A DNA stretch of 34,659 nucleotides from an uncultured Bacillota bacterium (GTDB taxonomy: Bacteria; Bacillota; Dehalobacteriia; UBA4068): assembly GCA_934271085.1 (NCBI GenBank), contig CAKQQU010000014.1, positions 1 through 34,659 on the forward strand, in the 5' to 3' direction. Shown piece by piece: positions 23,266 through 32,430 of this stretch. Position numbers and translations under genes: made by a program. Position 1 is the stretch's first letter. Each line of letters starts with the position of its first letter. The notes beneath the pieces were generated by a model that was not told where the DNA came from, did not search any database, and was given only the letters and a program-made list of their open reading frames with translations.

Positions 23266-24704
23266 TGGAGCTTTTATTTGAACGCAGCCGCAGCGGACGC
23301 GGCCAGCTAAATGTACCTAAGGCTGATGTGGGGGAATATGCTCTGCCTGCTGAATTTGCCCGCAGGAGCAAGCTGCATCTGCCCGCCCTTTCCGAGGTGG
23401 ATATCAGCCGTCATTATACCGAGCTTTCCCATCATGTGCATGGTGTTAACTGCGGTTTTTATCCCCTGGGATCCTGCACTATGAAATACAGCCCCAAAAT
23501 AGATGAGGCCATGGCAGCTTTGCCTCAGTTTACCGGTATTCATCCGCTGCAGCCGGCTCATACTGCCCGGGGTTGCCTGGATGTATTGGGATATGCAGAA
23601 AAATATTTGTGCGAGATCACCGGCATGGATGCTATGAGCTTTCAGCCCGCAGCAGGCGCTCATGGTGAATTTACCGGGCTGCTGCTGATAAAGGCCTATC
23701 ATCATTCCCGGGGAGAAGGCGCTCAGCGTACCAAGATTATCGTACCTGACAGTGCGCACGGCACTAATCCTGCTTCCGCCAATATGTGCGGCTATACCAT
23801 AGTGAATATCCCCAGTACCCCCCAGGGCTGCGTGGATCTGGAGGCTTTGGCTGCCGCGGTAGGCGAGGATACTGCCGGACTGATGCTGACTAATCCCAAT
23901 ACGGTGGGTATTTTTGATAAAAATATTCTGGAGATCACCCGCATAGTTCATGAAGCAGGCGGCCTGGTTTATTATGACGGCGCCAATATGAACGCGGTCA
24001 TCGGCAAGGTTCGTCCCGGCGATATGGGCTTTGACGTGATTCATCTGAATATACATAAGACCTTCTCTACTCCCCATGGCGGCGGCGGACCCGGCTCCGG
24101 TCCCTGCGGGTGCAAAAAGTTTCTGGCTCCTTTTTTGCCCCTTGGCCAGATCACTGAAAAAAACGGCTGCCGGCAGCTAAGCGATCCAGCGCAGAGCATT
24201 GGCCGGGTACGCGGTTTTTACGGCAATTTTCTGGTAGTGGTCAAGGCTTTGGCGTATATCCGCACCCTGGGCGCAGAAGGTATCCGGGAGGCTGCGGAAG
24301 GCGCGGTGCTTAATGCCAATTATCTGAAAGCGCTGCTCAGTACCAAATATGAGCCTGCTTATGCCGGCCATTGTATGCACGAGTTCGTCCTTTCTTTGGA
24401 AAAGCTGAAGCATGAAAAAGATGTTTCCGCTCTGGATGTGGCCAAAGCGCTGATGGATAACGGTATTCATCCGCCTACCATGTATTTCCCGCTGATCGTT
24501 CATGAGGCGCTGATGATAGAACCTACGGAAACCGAATCCAAGGATACCCTGGACGCAGCAGCCAAAGTGTTTCTGGATATTTATGAGCAGGCCTGCGCCG
24601 ATGGGGCCAGTCTGCATCAGGCGCCTTTCCATACGGCAGTGCGCCGTCTGGATGAGACTATGGCAGCACGCAAGCCGGTGCTGACCTATGAATTTGAGGA
24701 TTAG
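23265..24704 (+). CDS. gcvPB: glycine decarboxylase (P protein) subunit 2, PLP-binding
   Basis: 479 residues, the PLP-carrying half of the split P protein. The Schiff-base lysine is K265 in DVIHLNIHKTFSTPHGGGG, followed by the glycine-rich loop GPGSGPCG. Other family features: NCGFYPLGSCTMKYSPK (62-78), FQPAAGAHGEFTGLL and PDSAHGTNPASANMCGY. The C-terminal CMHEFVLS and GIHPPTMYFPLIVHEALMIEPTE (spread over about 365-425) are also typical. ATG 23265 overlaps the gcvPA stop (TAATG) and has GGGAGGTGG upstream, so the two subunits are probably made in equal amount by coupled translation. Confidence 0.96.
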   Translation: MELLFERSRSGRGQLNVPKADVGEYALPAEFARRSKLHLPALSEVDISRHYTELSHHVHGVNCGFYPLGSCTMKYSPKIDEAMAALPQFTGIHPLQPAHTARGCLDVLGYAEKYLCEITGMDAMSFQPAAGAHGEFTGLLLIKAYHHSRGEGAQRTKIIVPDSAHGTNPASANMCGYTIVNIPSTPQGCVDLEALAAAVGEDTAGLMLTNPNTVGIFDKNILEITRIVHEAGGLVYYDGANMNAVIGKVRPGDMGFDVIHLNIHKTFSTPHGGGGPGSGPCGCKKFLAPFLPLGQITEKNGCRQLSDPAQSIGRVRGFYGNFLVVVKALAYIRTLGAEGIREAAEGAVLNANYLKALLSTKYEPAYAGHCMHEFVLSLEKLKHEKDVSALDVAKALMDNGIHPPTMYFPLIVHEALMIEPTETESKDTLDAAAKVFLDIYEQACADGASLHQAPFHTAVRRLDETMAARKPVLTYEFED

Positions 24705-24715
24705 CGACAGGGATA

Positions 24716-25711
24716 ATGATCAAAAAAGTTTATTATATCAACAGCAACAGTCTGATTCCTTATGAGAACCAGGGGCTGGAAGAGTATTTGTTCCGGCAGG
24801 TCAATGCTGATGAGCTGATTCTGTATCTGTGGCAAAACAAGCGCACGGTGGTCATTGGCCGCAACCAGAATTGCTGGCGGGAATGCCGGGTGGAAGAACT
24901 GCTGGCCGACGGCGGTTACCCGGCCCGGCGGCTTTCCGGCGGCGGTGCTGTTTTCCACGATTTGGGAAATCTTAATTTTACGTTTTGCGTAAGGGAGGCG
25001 GACTACGATGTGGCCCGCCAACTTTCCGTTATTGTAGCTGCTTTGCAGAAAACAGGTATCCCGGCGGAAAAAAGCGGCCGCAATGATATTCTGGCAGGCG
25101 GGCGTAAGTTTTCCGGCAATGCTTTTTATCACAGCGGCAGCCAGCGTTATCATCATGGCACTATTATGGTGGATGTGGATATGTCCCAGCTTGGGCGCTA
25201 TCTGAACCCTTCTCCGGCCAAGCTGGCTGCCAAGGGGGTAACTTCCGTGCGTTCCCGGGTGATAAATCTGCGGGAGCTGTCTCCAGAGCTTACGGTGGAT
25301 CAGCTCCGTATCCTGCTGATAGACGCTTTGGGCGAAGTTTATGGTATAAAGCCCCAGGAACTTGTTCTGGATGCTGACGATAGGAAAAAGGTGGATAATT
25401 ATACTCAGGATTACCGGGATTGGGACTGGATTTACGGCACGCAGGGCAGCGGCGATGTCACTTTGGAACATCGGTTTGACTGGGGCGAGCTTATATTGGA
25501 GCTGACCCTTAATAACGGCTATGTGGAGGACGCTGTAGCTTATTCCGACGCTATGGACGGGGATTTTGTGTTGGCAGTAGGCCCGGCTTTGAACGGCAGC
25601 CGCTATGAGCAGAAAGAGCTGATATCCCGTATCTGCGCTGTGGCCAATAGCCAGCCCCAGGCAGAAGCCATGCTCCTGGATATAGGCAAATGGTTGCGGC
25701 AAGCTATCTGA
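24716..25711 (+). CDS. lplA: lipoate-protein ligase A
   Basis: 331 residues. It activates free lipoate with ATP and attaches it to the lysine of carrier proteins, here probably K64 of GcvH. Motifs: RRLSGGGAVFHDLGNLNF (about 62-79), GRNDILAGGRKFSGNAF with the lipoyl-AMP-binding lysine in GGRKFSG, and HHGTIMVD. A C-terminal accessory domain is present (from about residue 245). The start ATG 24716 lies 11 bases after gcvPB, with only a weak site (CAGGGATA). Placement inside the gcv operon suggests the cell depends on scavenged lipoate for this complex. No lipA or lipB synthesis gene is in the window. Confidence 0.93.
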   Translation: MIKKVYYINSNSLIPYENQGLEEYLFRQVNADELILYLWQNKRTVVIGRNQNCWRECRVEELLADGGYPARRLSGGGAVFHDLGNLNFTFCVREADYDVARQLSVIVAALQKTGIPAEKSGRNDILAGGRKFSGNAFYHSGSQRYHHGTIMVDVDMSQLGRYLNPSPAKLAAKGVTSVRSRVINLRELSPELTVDQLRILLIDALGEVYGIKPQELVLDADDRKKVDNYTQDYRDWDWIYGTQGSGDVTLEHRFDWGELILELTLNNGYVEDAVAYSDAMDGDFVLAVGPALNGSRYEQKELISRICAVANSQPQAEAMLLDIGKWLRQAI

Positions 25712-25762
25712 ATAAGTAATTTGCGGGAACAATGCATAAGGGAGCTTTAGGAGGATAACTTT

Positions 25763-27151
25763 ATGGAGAAATTCGATCTGGCAGTGATCGGCGGCGGCCC
25801 CGGCGGTTATGTTTCTGCTATCAAAGGCGCGCAGTTAGGGCTGAAAGTGGTGCTTTTTGAAAAGGAGGCTTTGGGAGGAGTCTGTCTCAACCGTGGCTGC
25901 ATACCTACCAAGACCATGATACATGCCGCGCAGATGCTGGCTGAGACCGCTTCCTGGGCCGAGACAGGCCTTTCCTGCCGGGAGCCATCCTTTGATATGG
26001 CAGGCCTGCTCCGGCGCAAAGAGGCTGTTACCGGCCAGATGGCGGAGGGAATAGCAGCTTTGCTCAAGGCCAATAAGGTAAAGGTAGTAAAGGCTCAGGC
26101 CACAGTTACCGGCAGCCAGAGCATCAGCGCTGCGGGAGAGGATTATCGGGTGACAGATATCCTCATCGCTGCCGGCAGCTATCCGCTGCTGCCGCCATTA
26201 CCCGGCATCGACCTGCCGGGAGTAGTCACCAGCGATGATATGCTGGCAGGCGCTTTTTATAAAAAGCTGATAATCATCGGCGGCGGGGTGATCGGTATGG
26301 AGTTCGCCTGCCTGTATCAGGCCTTGGGGTGCCAGATCACCGTTATCGAGGCTATGGACCGCATCCTGCCCACCGTTGACCGGGAGCTGGGACAGAATTT
26401 ATCCATGATAGTCAAAAAGAAGGGTGTGGATATCCATACCGGCTGCCGGGTCGGCAGGATAGAGCAGCGTGACGGCCAGCTGGTCTGCACCTACAATTGC
26501 CGGGATAAACAGGAGGAGGCAGCCGCCGACGGCGTATTGGTGGCTATTGGCCGTCGGGGCTGCGCTGAAGGGCTTTTTGCTCCTGGATTGGAGGTCGCCA
26601 TGGAAAAAGGCCAGCTGGTGGTGGATGAGAATCATAGAACCACGCTGCCCCATGTTTATGCGGTAGGCGATGTGGCCAAGGGCGATGTGCAACTGGCCCA
26701 TGCCGCGTCTGCCTATGGTGTGAATACCGTATGCCATATTGCCGGTCAGCCGTCACAGCTGGATATGGCTGTGATACCTGCCTGCATTTTTGTGGAGCCG
26801 GAGATAGCGGTGGTAGGCATTACCGCGGATGAGGCCAAAGCTGAGGGCATAGCTGTTAATACAGCCAAATACTTGATGTCCGGCAATGGCAAAAGCATTA
26901 TCGAAATGGCAGACCGGGGATTTATCAAGCTGGTAGCCGAGGCGGACAGCGGTCGGCTGCTGGGAGCGCAGATGATGTGCTGCCACGCGGCAGATCTTAT
27001 CAATGAACTGGCGCTGGCTGTCAAGCAAGGGCTTACTGCCGAGGATGTGGCTTCCCTTATCCATCCCCATCCCACCTTTGGCGAAGGGGTGCAGGAGGCT
27101 GCTGAATGTTTGCTGGGCCGGGGTATACACACTATGCCCCGCCGCCGTTAA
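25763..27151 (+). CDS. lpd: dihydrolipoyl dehydrogenase (glycine cleavage L protein)
   Basis: 462 residues, FAD-dependent pyridine-nucleotide disulfide oxidoreductase that reoxidises the dihydrolipoyl arm of GcvH with NAD+. Seen: FAD site AVIGGGPGGYVSAIKGAQ at the N-terminus; redox disulfide C41-x4-C46 in GGVCLNRGCIPTK; NAD site IIGGGVIGMEFACLYQALG; second FAD motif HVYAVGDVAKG; and the catalytic His-Glu pair in HPHPTFGEGVQEA near the C-terminus. All catalytic residues are intact. AGGAGGATAACTTT precedes ATG 25763. It is the last gene of the glycine cleavage operon; a clear terminator lies at 27180-27212. Confidence 0.95.
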   Translation: MEKFDLAVIGGGPGGYVSAIKGAQLGLKVVLFEKEALGGVCLNRGCIPTKTMIHAAQMLAETASWAETGLSCREPSFDMAGLLRRKEAVTGQMAEGIAALLKANKVKVVKAQATVTGSQSISAAGEDYRVTDILIAAGSYPLLPPLPGIDLPGVVTSDDMLAGAFYKKLIIIGGGVIGMEFACLYQALGCQITVIEAMDRILPTVDRELGQNLSMIVKKKGVDIHTGCRVGRIEQRDGQLVCTYNCRDKQEEAAADGVLVAIGRRGCAEGLFAPGLEVAMEKGQLVVDENHRTTLPHVYAVGDVAKGDVQLAHAASAYGVNTVCHIAGQPSQLDMAVIPACIFVEPEIAVVGITADEAKAEGIAVNTAKYLMSGNGKSIIEMADRGFIKLVAEADSGRLLGAQMMCCHAADLINELALAVKQGLTAEDVASLIHPHPTFGEGVQEAAECLLGRGIHTMPRRR

Positions 27152-27179
27152 AAAATGGCTTTTACATAGCTTGCTTAAT

Positions 27180-27212
27180 ATCCGCCTGAATTTGTTTCCG
27201 GCGGATTTTTTA
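27180..27212 (+). terminator. rho-independent terminator of the glycine cleavage operon
   Basis: ATCCGCC (27180-27186) pairs with GGCGGAT (27200-27206) around a 13-base loop, followed by TTTTTTA. Confidence 0.85.
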
Positions 27213-27332
27213 TGATTATTTATCGTAATGCTAAGGATAATGATGAAGAAAGTCCTTTAAAAGCAGTGGATAATATATATTGATTATGGTTTGTAAAGAC
27301 TTTTATCATATGCTCCCGGCGGACAGTCGCCC

Positions 27333-27361
27333 TTGTTAAAAGCCAGGGGATATGGTATAAT
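27333..27361 (+). promoter_or_regulatory. sigma-A-type promoter for the DUF362 gene
   Basis: TTGTTA (27333-27338), 17 bases, perfect TATAAT (27356-27361). It gives a leader of about 65 bases. The rest of the gap 27213-27332 holds nothing I recognise. Confidence 0.7.
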
Positions 27362-27432
27362 AACCCCATAGTTATAGCGTTTTATATTTTAAGCCAACTG
27401 TTACTGTGGATTAGTCAGAACGAGGTCTGTTT

Positions 27433-28296
27433 ATGTCAATGATCTCTTTGCTTAAAACAGATATGATGGACGGAGCCAAAAATGCCGAGCAGCTGATCCG
27501 TCATTTGCTGCTGCCTTTTGGCGGCGGTGAGTTTTTTTTCTGTCCCGGCGAAAAAGTGGTTTTTTTAGCAGATGTTACGCTGCCTGCGGATAATGAGACC
27601 GGAGCCAATTTTGATATACGCCTTTTGTGGGCGCTGTTGCATCTGGCTAAGGAGCAGGGAATAAAAGAGCTTACAGTATGTATTAAACCCGAAAACGGGT
27701 TCACTATAGAGCAGATATTGAAAAACACCAGCTATGGCAAGTTGGCAGAATTGCCGGGAATAAGAATAGTTGATCTGTCCCAGGCAACCGTAACTCCCCA
27801 TCCCACTGACAGCAGGCTGGTATTGGAGTACGCTGATATTTATGATGAGCTTAATTCGGCCGATGTTATAATCAGCTTGGCCAAGTTTAAAACCGCGGAA
27901 AACCGTCTTTTTGGCGGAGCCTTGGCCAATGCCGCATATGCTGCTGATTTTCCCCAGGATTTGAGTTTTGAATTAAAGCAGCGGGCTTTGGTGGATGTTT
28001 ACAGCATTGTTTCCCCTGATCTTACTATAGTGGATTGTATCAAAGGCCAAAGCGGTTTTCAGAACAACATATCCTCCTGCGTAATGGCCGGATCTGACGC
28101 TGTGGCGCTTGATACCGTGCTTTGCGCTATGGCTGATCTTGATATCAATAACGAAGAATCTCTGGTTTTGGCCAGCCAGTACGGCATGGGTATAAGCAAT
28201 CCGGCGGATATCGCCATGTTTGGGGACGACCTGCGGGAAATAATGGCCGGTGGCTCCGGCTCAGACGCAGATAATAAAAAGAACAAGTTGAATTAG
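27433..28296 (+). CDS. DUF362 domain protein without ferredoxin domain
   Basis: 287 residues, soluble. The pattern GEKVVFLADVTLP, then WALLHLAKEQGIKELTV, ADVIISLAKFKT and AGSDAVALDTVLCAMADL follows DUF362. The family in anaerobes is often fused to or paired with 4Fe-4S ferredoxin domains; this copy has no CxxCxxC motif at all. No enzymatic activity is established for DUF362. ATG 27433 has the weak upstream sequence GAACGAGGTC (GAGG). It is followed after 20 bases by an imperfect hairpin (28316-28342), so it may be transcribed partly with the radical-SAM gene. Confidence 0.75.
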   Translation: MSMISLLKTDMMDGAKNAEQLIRHLLLPFGGGEFFFCPGEKVVFLADVTLPADNETGANFDIRLLWALLHLAKEQGIKELTVCIKPENGFTIEQILKNTSYGKLAELPGIRIVDLSQATVTPHPTDSRLVLEYADIYDELNSADVIISLAKFKTAENRLFGGALANAAYAADFPQDLSFELKQRALVDVYSIVSPDLTIVDCIKGQSGFQNNISSCVMAGSDAVALDTVLCAMADLDINNEESLVLASQYGMGISNPADIAMFGDDLREIMAGGSGSDADNKKNKLN

Positions 28297-28315
28297 CATA
28301 TTTGCTACAGCGTTT

Positions 28316-28342
28316 AAAGGTACTGCGTTGGCAGTGCCTTTT
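28316..28342 (+). terminator. weak terminator or attenuator between DUF362 and the radical-SAM gene
   Basis: AAAGGTACTGC (28316-28326) pairs with GCAGTGCCTTT (28331-28341) with one wobble pair and loop GTTG. Only TTTTG follows, so read-through is likely. Confidence 0.5.
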
Positions 28343-28375
28343 GTATGCTGAATAAAAAGTTTATTACGGAGTACG

Positions 28376-30922
28376 ATGAGAATAGCAGATAATATTTGGG
28401 AAAACCAGCTTTTGCCTCTGGTGGAAAAACCGGCTCAATATGTAGGCGGCGAATTTAATATACCCAATAAAAACTGGGATGATGCTGCGGTACGCTTTTG
28501 TTTTGCCTTCCCGGATACATACGAAATAGGCATGAGCCATCTTGGCCTGCGGCTGATCTATCATGTGGTGAATCAGTCGCAGGAATTTCTGTGCGAACGC
28601 AGCTTTATGCCTGAGGATGATATGGCGGCCCGTTTGCGGGAATTGGCACTTCCCTTGTTTTCCTGGGAAAGCAGGCACAGCCTGAGGGATTTTGATGTGC
28701 TGGGCTTTACTCTGCAGTATGAGCTTTCCTATTCCAATATCCTGTCTATGCTGGATCTGGCAGGTATACCTCTGCCGGCGGCAGACCGGGATGAAAGCTG
28801 TCCTCTGATTATTGCCGGCGGCCCCTGCTGTTATAATCCGGAGCCTTTAGCTGATTTCATTGATCTGTTCGTGCTGGGCGAAGGCGAGGAGGTCATCATT
28901 GAACTGCTGGAGTTGGTGAAAAAAGGCAAGGCAGCAGGATGGAGCCGGCGGGAGCTTTTAAAGCAGGCTGTTGATTTGCCTGGTATATATGTACCGTCCT
29001 TTTATGAAGTCTCTTATAAGGAAGATGGCCGTTTTGCAGGATTAAGGCCTTTGGAGGGAGCACCGGCTGTTATTAAAAAACGGATACTGCCGGATCTGGA
29101 AAAAGCTTCTTTTCCCACCAGGCCCATTATGCCCACTATCAAGCCGGTACATGACAGGATCATGCTGGAACTGATGCGGGGCTGCACCCATGGCTGCCGT
29201 TTTTGTCAGGCAGGTATGATATACCGCCCTCTGCGTGAGCGCAGCGGCCGGCTGCTGGAAAAACAGGCTGCGGATCAGGCGGCAAACAGCGGCTATGACG
29301 AGATGGCTTTATTATCCCTTTCCTCTGCGGACTACAGCGATATCCTGCCCCTGATGGAGGATCTGCTGGCTGCCCACAGCGGCTGCGGTATAGGGATAAG
29401 CCTGCCGTCTTTGCGGGTGGACGCAATGAGCGTCGGTTTGGCATCCCGCACCCAGGAAGTACGCAAAAGCGGTATTACGCTGGCTCCGGAGGCAGGCAGC
29501 CAGCATTTGCGAGATGTGATAAATAAGGGCGTTACCGAGGATGATATTCTCAGCGCAGCCGCCGCAGCATTTTCTCAGGGGTATACATCTATTAAACTTT
29601 ATTTTATGATAGGTCTGCCTTACGAGGAAAATGCCGATATTATAGCCATCGGCGAACTGTGCCGTAAAATACTTTATCAGGCCAAAAAAAATAAACCGGC
29701 TGATATCAGAAAGCCTGTCAGGATCAGTCTGGGCGTTTCTTCTTTTGTTCCCAAGTCCCATACTCCCTTTCAGTGGCAGGGTCAGGACAGTATGGAAAAG
29801 ATCCTGGCCAAACAGCAATTGCTGAAAGAAACCATTAAGCCTATGAAACAGGTATCTGTGCGTTTTCACGATGCCCCCGCCAGTATGCTGGAAGCTGTTT
29901 TTGCCAGGGGAGATCGCCGTCTGGGAAGGGTGCTGCTGAATGCCTGGAGCAAAGGCTGCCATATGGACGGATGGAAGGAGCATTTCGATTTTGATAAGTG
30001 GCTGGCTGCCTTTGAGCAGGAGGGCCTGGATCCCCATGCCTACGCCCAGCGGCAATTTGCCTATGGCGAGCCCCTGCCCTGGCAGCACTTGGATTGCGGC
30101 GTCAGATTTGACTGGCTGTGGCAGGAATTTGTGCGGGCGGGCCGCGCCCAGCTTACAGCGGATTGCCGCCATGGCTCCTGCAGTGGATGCGGCGTTTGCA
30201 ATGGCGAATGGAGCTGCATCTATGCGCCTAAGCGCCAGGTGGAAAAGGCGATTCGCAAAGGCTCTTTGAGCCTGCCCGAGCAGTTGTATAAATACAGGCT
30301 TTGCCTGGCGGTAAAAGGCACTATGGCCTGGCTTTCCCATTTGGATCTTTTATGCGCAGTAGAACGCAGCCTGCGCCGCAGCAGCCTGCCGGTAGCTTAT
30401 TCCCAGGGATTCAACCCTCATATGCAGATATCCTGGGGTCCTGCCCATCCTGTTGGCCTTTACAGCGAAGGAGAATATCTTGATATTATCGTCACCCAAC
30501 AGCCCTGCAAAGAGTGGGAAGATGTATTGGCAAAATCTTTGCCTGACGGACTGCTGCTGGTAGAAGCAAAAGAAGTGGAGCTCAGCGAGCCTGCTTTGAT
30601 GTCGTCCGTGAATTTTGCCAGGTATATGCTGGAATTCAGCGATGTTGACGAGACGGCTCTGGCGGAAGCTATTGCCCGTTTGTTGGCTGCGCCGTCCTGT
30701 TTTATTGAACGGCATACTTCCAAGGGCAGCAAAACTGTGGATATCCGGCCTTCCATTTGCAGTATGGAACAGAAGGGCCAGTGGGTCTTTTATGAATTGC
30801 GCCTGGATAATGGAGCTGCGATAAAACCCACCGAATTAAGCATGCTGCTGGCCGGAAAATATGCCAAAGGATTACGTTTGGGATTATTTATTGATGACGG
30901 AAAGGAACGCCGTCGCCCCTGA
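28376..30922 (+). CDS. radical SAM protein TIGR03960 fused to TIGR03936/DUF2344 domain
   Basis: 848 residues. Order: N-terminal B12-binding-like domain (about 1-200, with CFAFPDTYEIGMSHLGLR); radical-SAM core with the 4Fe-4S triad C270-x3-C274-x2-C277 in RGCTHGCRFCQAG; a Cys-rich patch (HGSCSGCGVCNGEW, about 600-615); then from about residue 638 a DUF2344 domain (YRLCLAVKGTMAWLSHLD, SQGFNPHMQISWGPAHPVG). The two halves are separate neighbouring genes in some Bacillota and fused in others. The reaction is not known; linkage to RNase G and often to ribosomal protein genes suggests RNA or ribosome-related modification. ATG 28376 has ACGGAG upstream. The next gene, rng, starts 55 bases later. Confidence 0.9.
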   Translation: MRIADNIWENQLLPLVEKPAQYVGGEFNIPNKNWDDAAVRFCFAFPDTYEIGMSHLGLRLIYHVVNQSQEFLCERSFMPEDDMAARLRELALPLFSWESRHSLRDFDVLGFTLQYELSYSNILSMLDLAGIPLPAADRDESCPLIIAGGPCCYNPEPLADFIDLFVLGEGEEVIIELLELVKKGKAAGWSRRELLKQAVDLPGIYVPSFYEVSYKEDGRFAGLRPLEGAPAVIKKRILPDLEKASFPTRPIMPTIKPVHDRIMLELMRGCTHGCRFCQAGMIYRPLRERSGRLLEKQAADQAANSGYDEMALLSLSSADYSDILPLMEDLLAAHSGCGIGISLPSLRVDAMSVGLASRTQEVRKSGITLAPEAGSQHLRDVINKGVTEDDILSAAAAAFSQGYTSIKLYFMIGLPYEENADIIAIGELCRKILYQAKKNKPADIRKPVRISLGVSSFVPKSHTPFQWQGQDSMEKILAKQQLLKETIKPMKQVSVRFHDAPASMLEAVFARGDRRLGRVLLNAWSKGCHMDGWKEHFDFDKWLAAFEQEGLDPHAYAQRQFAYGEPLPWQHLDCGVRFDWLWQEFVRAGRAQLTADCRHGSCSGCGVCNGEWSCIYAPKRQVEKAIRKGSLSLPEQLYKYRLCLAVKGTMAWLSHLDLLCAVERSLRRSSLPVAYSQGFNPHMQISWGPAHPVGLYSEGEYLDIIVTQQPCKEWEDVLAKSLPDGLLLVEAKEVELSEPALMSSVNFARYMLEFSDVDETALAEAIARLLAAPSCFIERHTSKGSKTVDIRPSICSMEQKGQWVFYELRLDNGAAIKPTELSMLLAGKYAKGLRLGLFIDDGKERRRP

Positions 30923-30977
30923 TGCAGGCGCGGCTTTTTCCGTTTTTATTTTGCCTGAGCAAAGGAGTTGATATAAG

Positions 30978-32270
30978 TTGCAGCGAGAGATGCTGATAAA
31001 GATAAACAATGGGGAGAGCTCTGTTGCCCTGACAGAAGACAGGCAGCTCAGCGAGGTTTATCTCCCCCGGCAGGACCGTCAGAATCTGCTGGGTAATATT
31101 TATCTGGGCAGGGTGGAAAATGTCCTTCCCGGAATGCAGGCTGCCTTTATCGATATTGGTTTGGTCAAAAACAGTTTTCTTTATGTTGAAGACGCTCTTT
31201 CTCCCGGACAGGTGGCGGGAACAGTGCCGGTGGGCGAAGATCCCAAACTAAGGGCTCGTTCCATTACAGATATGGTAAGGCGTGATCAGCATGTCATGGT
31301 GCAGATATTCAAGGAACCTTTTGGTACCAAGGGGGCGCGCGTAACCATGCAGCCGTCCCTGCCGGGACGTTATGTGGTGCTGCTGCCAAAGGGCGATTAT
31401 ATAGCGGTCAGCCGCCGCATTGCCGATGAAACTCTGCGGCAGCAGCTTAAGGATCTGGTCCGCAGCCATCTTCCGGCCGGTATGGGTGCTATTGTCCGCA
31501 CAGTGGCTGCTGATACCGGCCCGGAGACTATTCTGTCAGATCTGCGTTATTTGCTTTCCCAGTGGCAGTGTATTCAGGAAAAAGCTGCCAAAGCTGCTCC
31601 GCCGGCACTGCTTTACAGTGATTCCGATCTGCTGCAGAGAGTTATCCGTGATACCAATGGCGATGAAATAGACCGTATCCTGGTGGGGAGTAAAGAGGAG
31701 TATGACAGAGTAGAAGATATCTGCAATATGGTGGCGCCCGGCCTGCGCAGCTTTTTGCGCCTGCAGGAAACAGATGATATTTTTGCCGACTATGATATTT
31801 ATACGCAGTTAGAGCGTGCTTTGCGCCGTAAGGTCTGGCTGAAAAGCGGCGGTTATATTATTTTTGATCAGACGGAAGCGCTGACGGCAATAGATGTAAA
31901 TACCGGCAAATATGTAGGCGAGGATAATCTGGCGGATACGGTTTTTAAAACCAATATGGAGGCAGTAACCGAGATAGCCCGCCAACTGCGCCTGCGCAAT
32001 ATCGGCGGTATCATAATCATAGATTTTATTGATATGGATAATAGCGAGGACCGCCGAAAACTGCTGGAAGCTCTTGCGGAAGAAGTCAAAAACGATCGGG
32101 TGCGGATCACTGTAATGGGCATTACCCAGTTGGGTTTGGTGGAAATGACCCGCAAAAAGGTAGGGCACAGCCTTAGCTCGGTAATCGAAAAAGAGTGCCC
32201 CACCTGTGCCGGCAGAGGACGTGTCATGTGCGTTCCTTTCGGCAAGGATAAGAAAGACGTCTGCAGATAA
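30978..32270 (+). CDS. rng: ribonuclease E/G family protein, C-terminally short
   Basis: 430 residues, single-strand-specific endoribonuclease of rRNA processing and mRNA decay. Visible: S1-type RNA-binding domain (about 36-125, GNIYLGRVENVLPGMQAAFIDIG); 5'-sensor/RNase H-like part; catalytic metal aspartates D306 (TAIDVNTGKYVG) and D349 (IIIIDFIDMD); and the zinc-link CPTC (C407, C410). It ends only 20 residues after the zinc-link, whereas RNase G proteins usually continue with a small domain to about 480-500 residues. The tail (VPFGKDKKDVCR) is followed by stop and terminator, with no sign of a frameshift. The start is TTG 30978 with AAAGGAG eleven bases upstream; ATG 30990 is the alternative. 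The genes that often follow rng (rplU, rpmA) are absent here. Confidence 0.9.
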   Translation: MQREMLIKINNGESSVALTEDRQLSEVYLPRQDRQNLLGNIYLGRVENVLPGMQAAFIDIGLVKNSFLYVEDALSPGQVAGTVPVGEDPKLRARSITDMVRRDQHVMVQIFKEPFGTKGARVTMQPSLPGRYVVLLPKGDYIAVSRRIADETLRQQLKDLVRSHLPAGMGAIVRTVAADTGPETILSDLRYLLSQWQCIQEKAAKAAPPALLYSDSDLLQRVIRDTNGDEIDRILVGSKEEYDRVEDICNMVAPGLRSFLRLQETDDIFADYDIYTQLERALRRKVWLKSGGYIIFDQTEALTAIDVNTGKYVGEDNLADTVFKTNMEAVTEIARQLRLRNIGGIIIIDFIDMDNSEDRRKLLEALAEEVKNDRVRITVMGITQLGLVEMTRKKVGHSLSSVIEKECPTCAGRGRVMCVPFGKDKKDVCR

Positions 32271-32293
32271 TATGCAGTACTGCTTTAGCCGCT

Positions 32294-32329
32294 AACAGGG
32301 AAAAGGCATTGCTTTTTCCCTGTTTTTTG
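32294..32329 (+). terminator. strong rho-independent terminator after rng
   Basis: AACAGGGAAAAGGC (32294-32307) pairs with GCTTTTTCCCTGTT (32311-32324; one wobble) around a 3-base loop, followed by six Ts. Confidence 0.9.
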
Positions 32330-32337
32330 TTTATAAT
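32309..32337 (+). promoter_or_regulatory. candidate promoter for the coiled-coil gene, inside the rng terminator
   Basis: TTGCTT (32309-32314), 17 bases, perfect TATAAT (32332-32337). The -35 overlaps the loop and right arm of the terminator. A second, weaker pair (TTGTTT 32327-32332, TATAAG 32349-32354, 16-base spacer) is also possible. Confidence 0.45.
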
Positions 32338-32430
32338 TAATTAATGTGTATAAGTGTAAATAAAATTGTCCGTATATCCTGAAAACTACCAGGTGCTTGC
32401 ACAGAGAACTTAAAAAGGCGGTAATAATCA

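Noticed and set aside
29312..30340. Minus-strand open frame of about 342 codons opposite the radical-SAM gene
   Set aside because: Shadow of a well-supported gene; no start site or domain.
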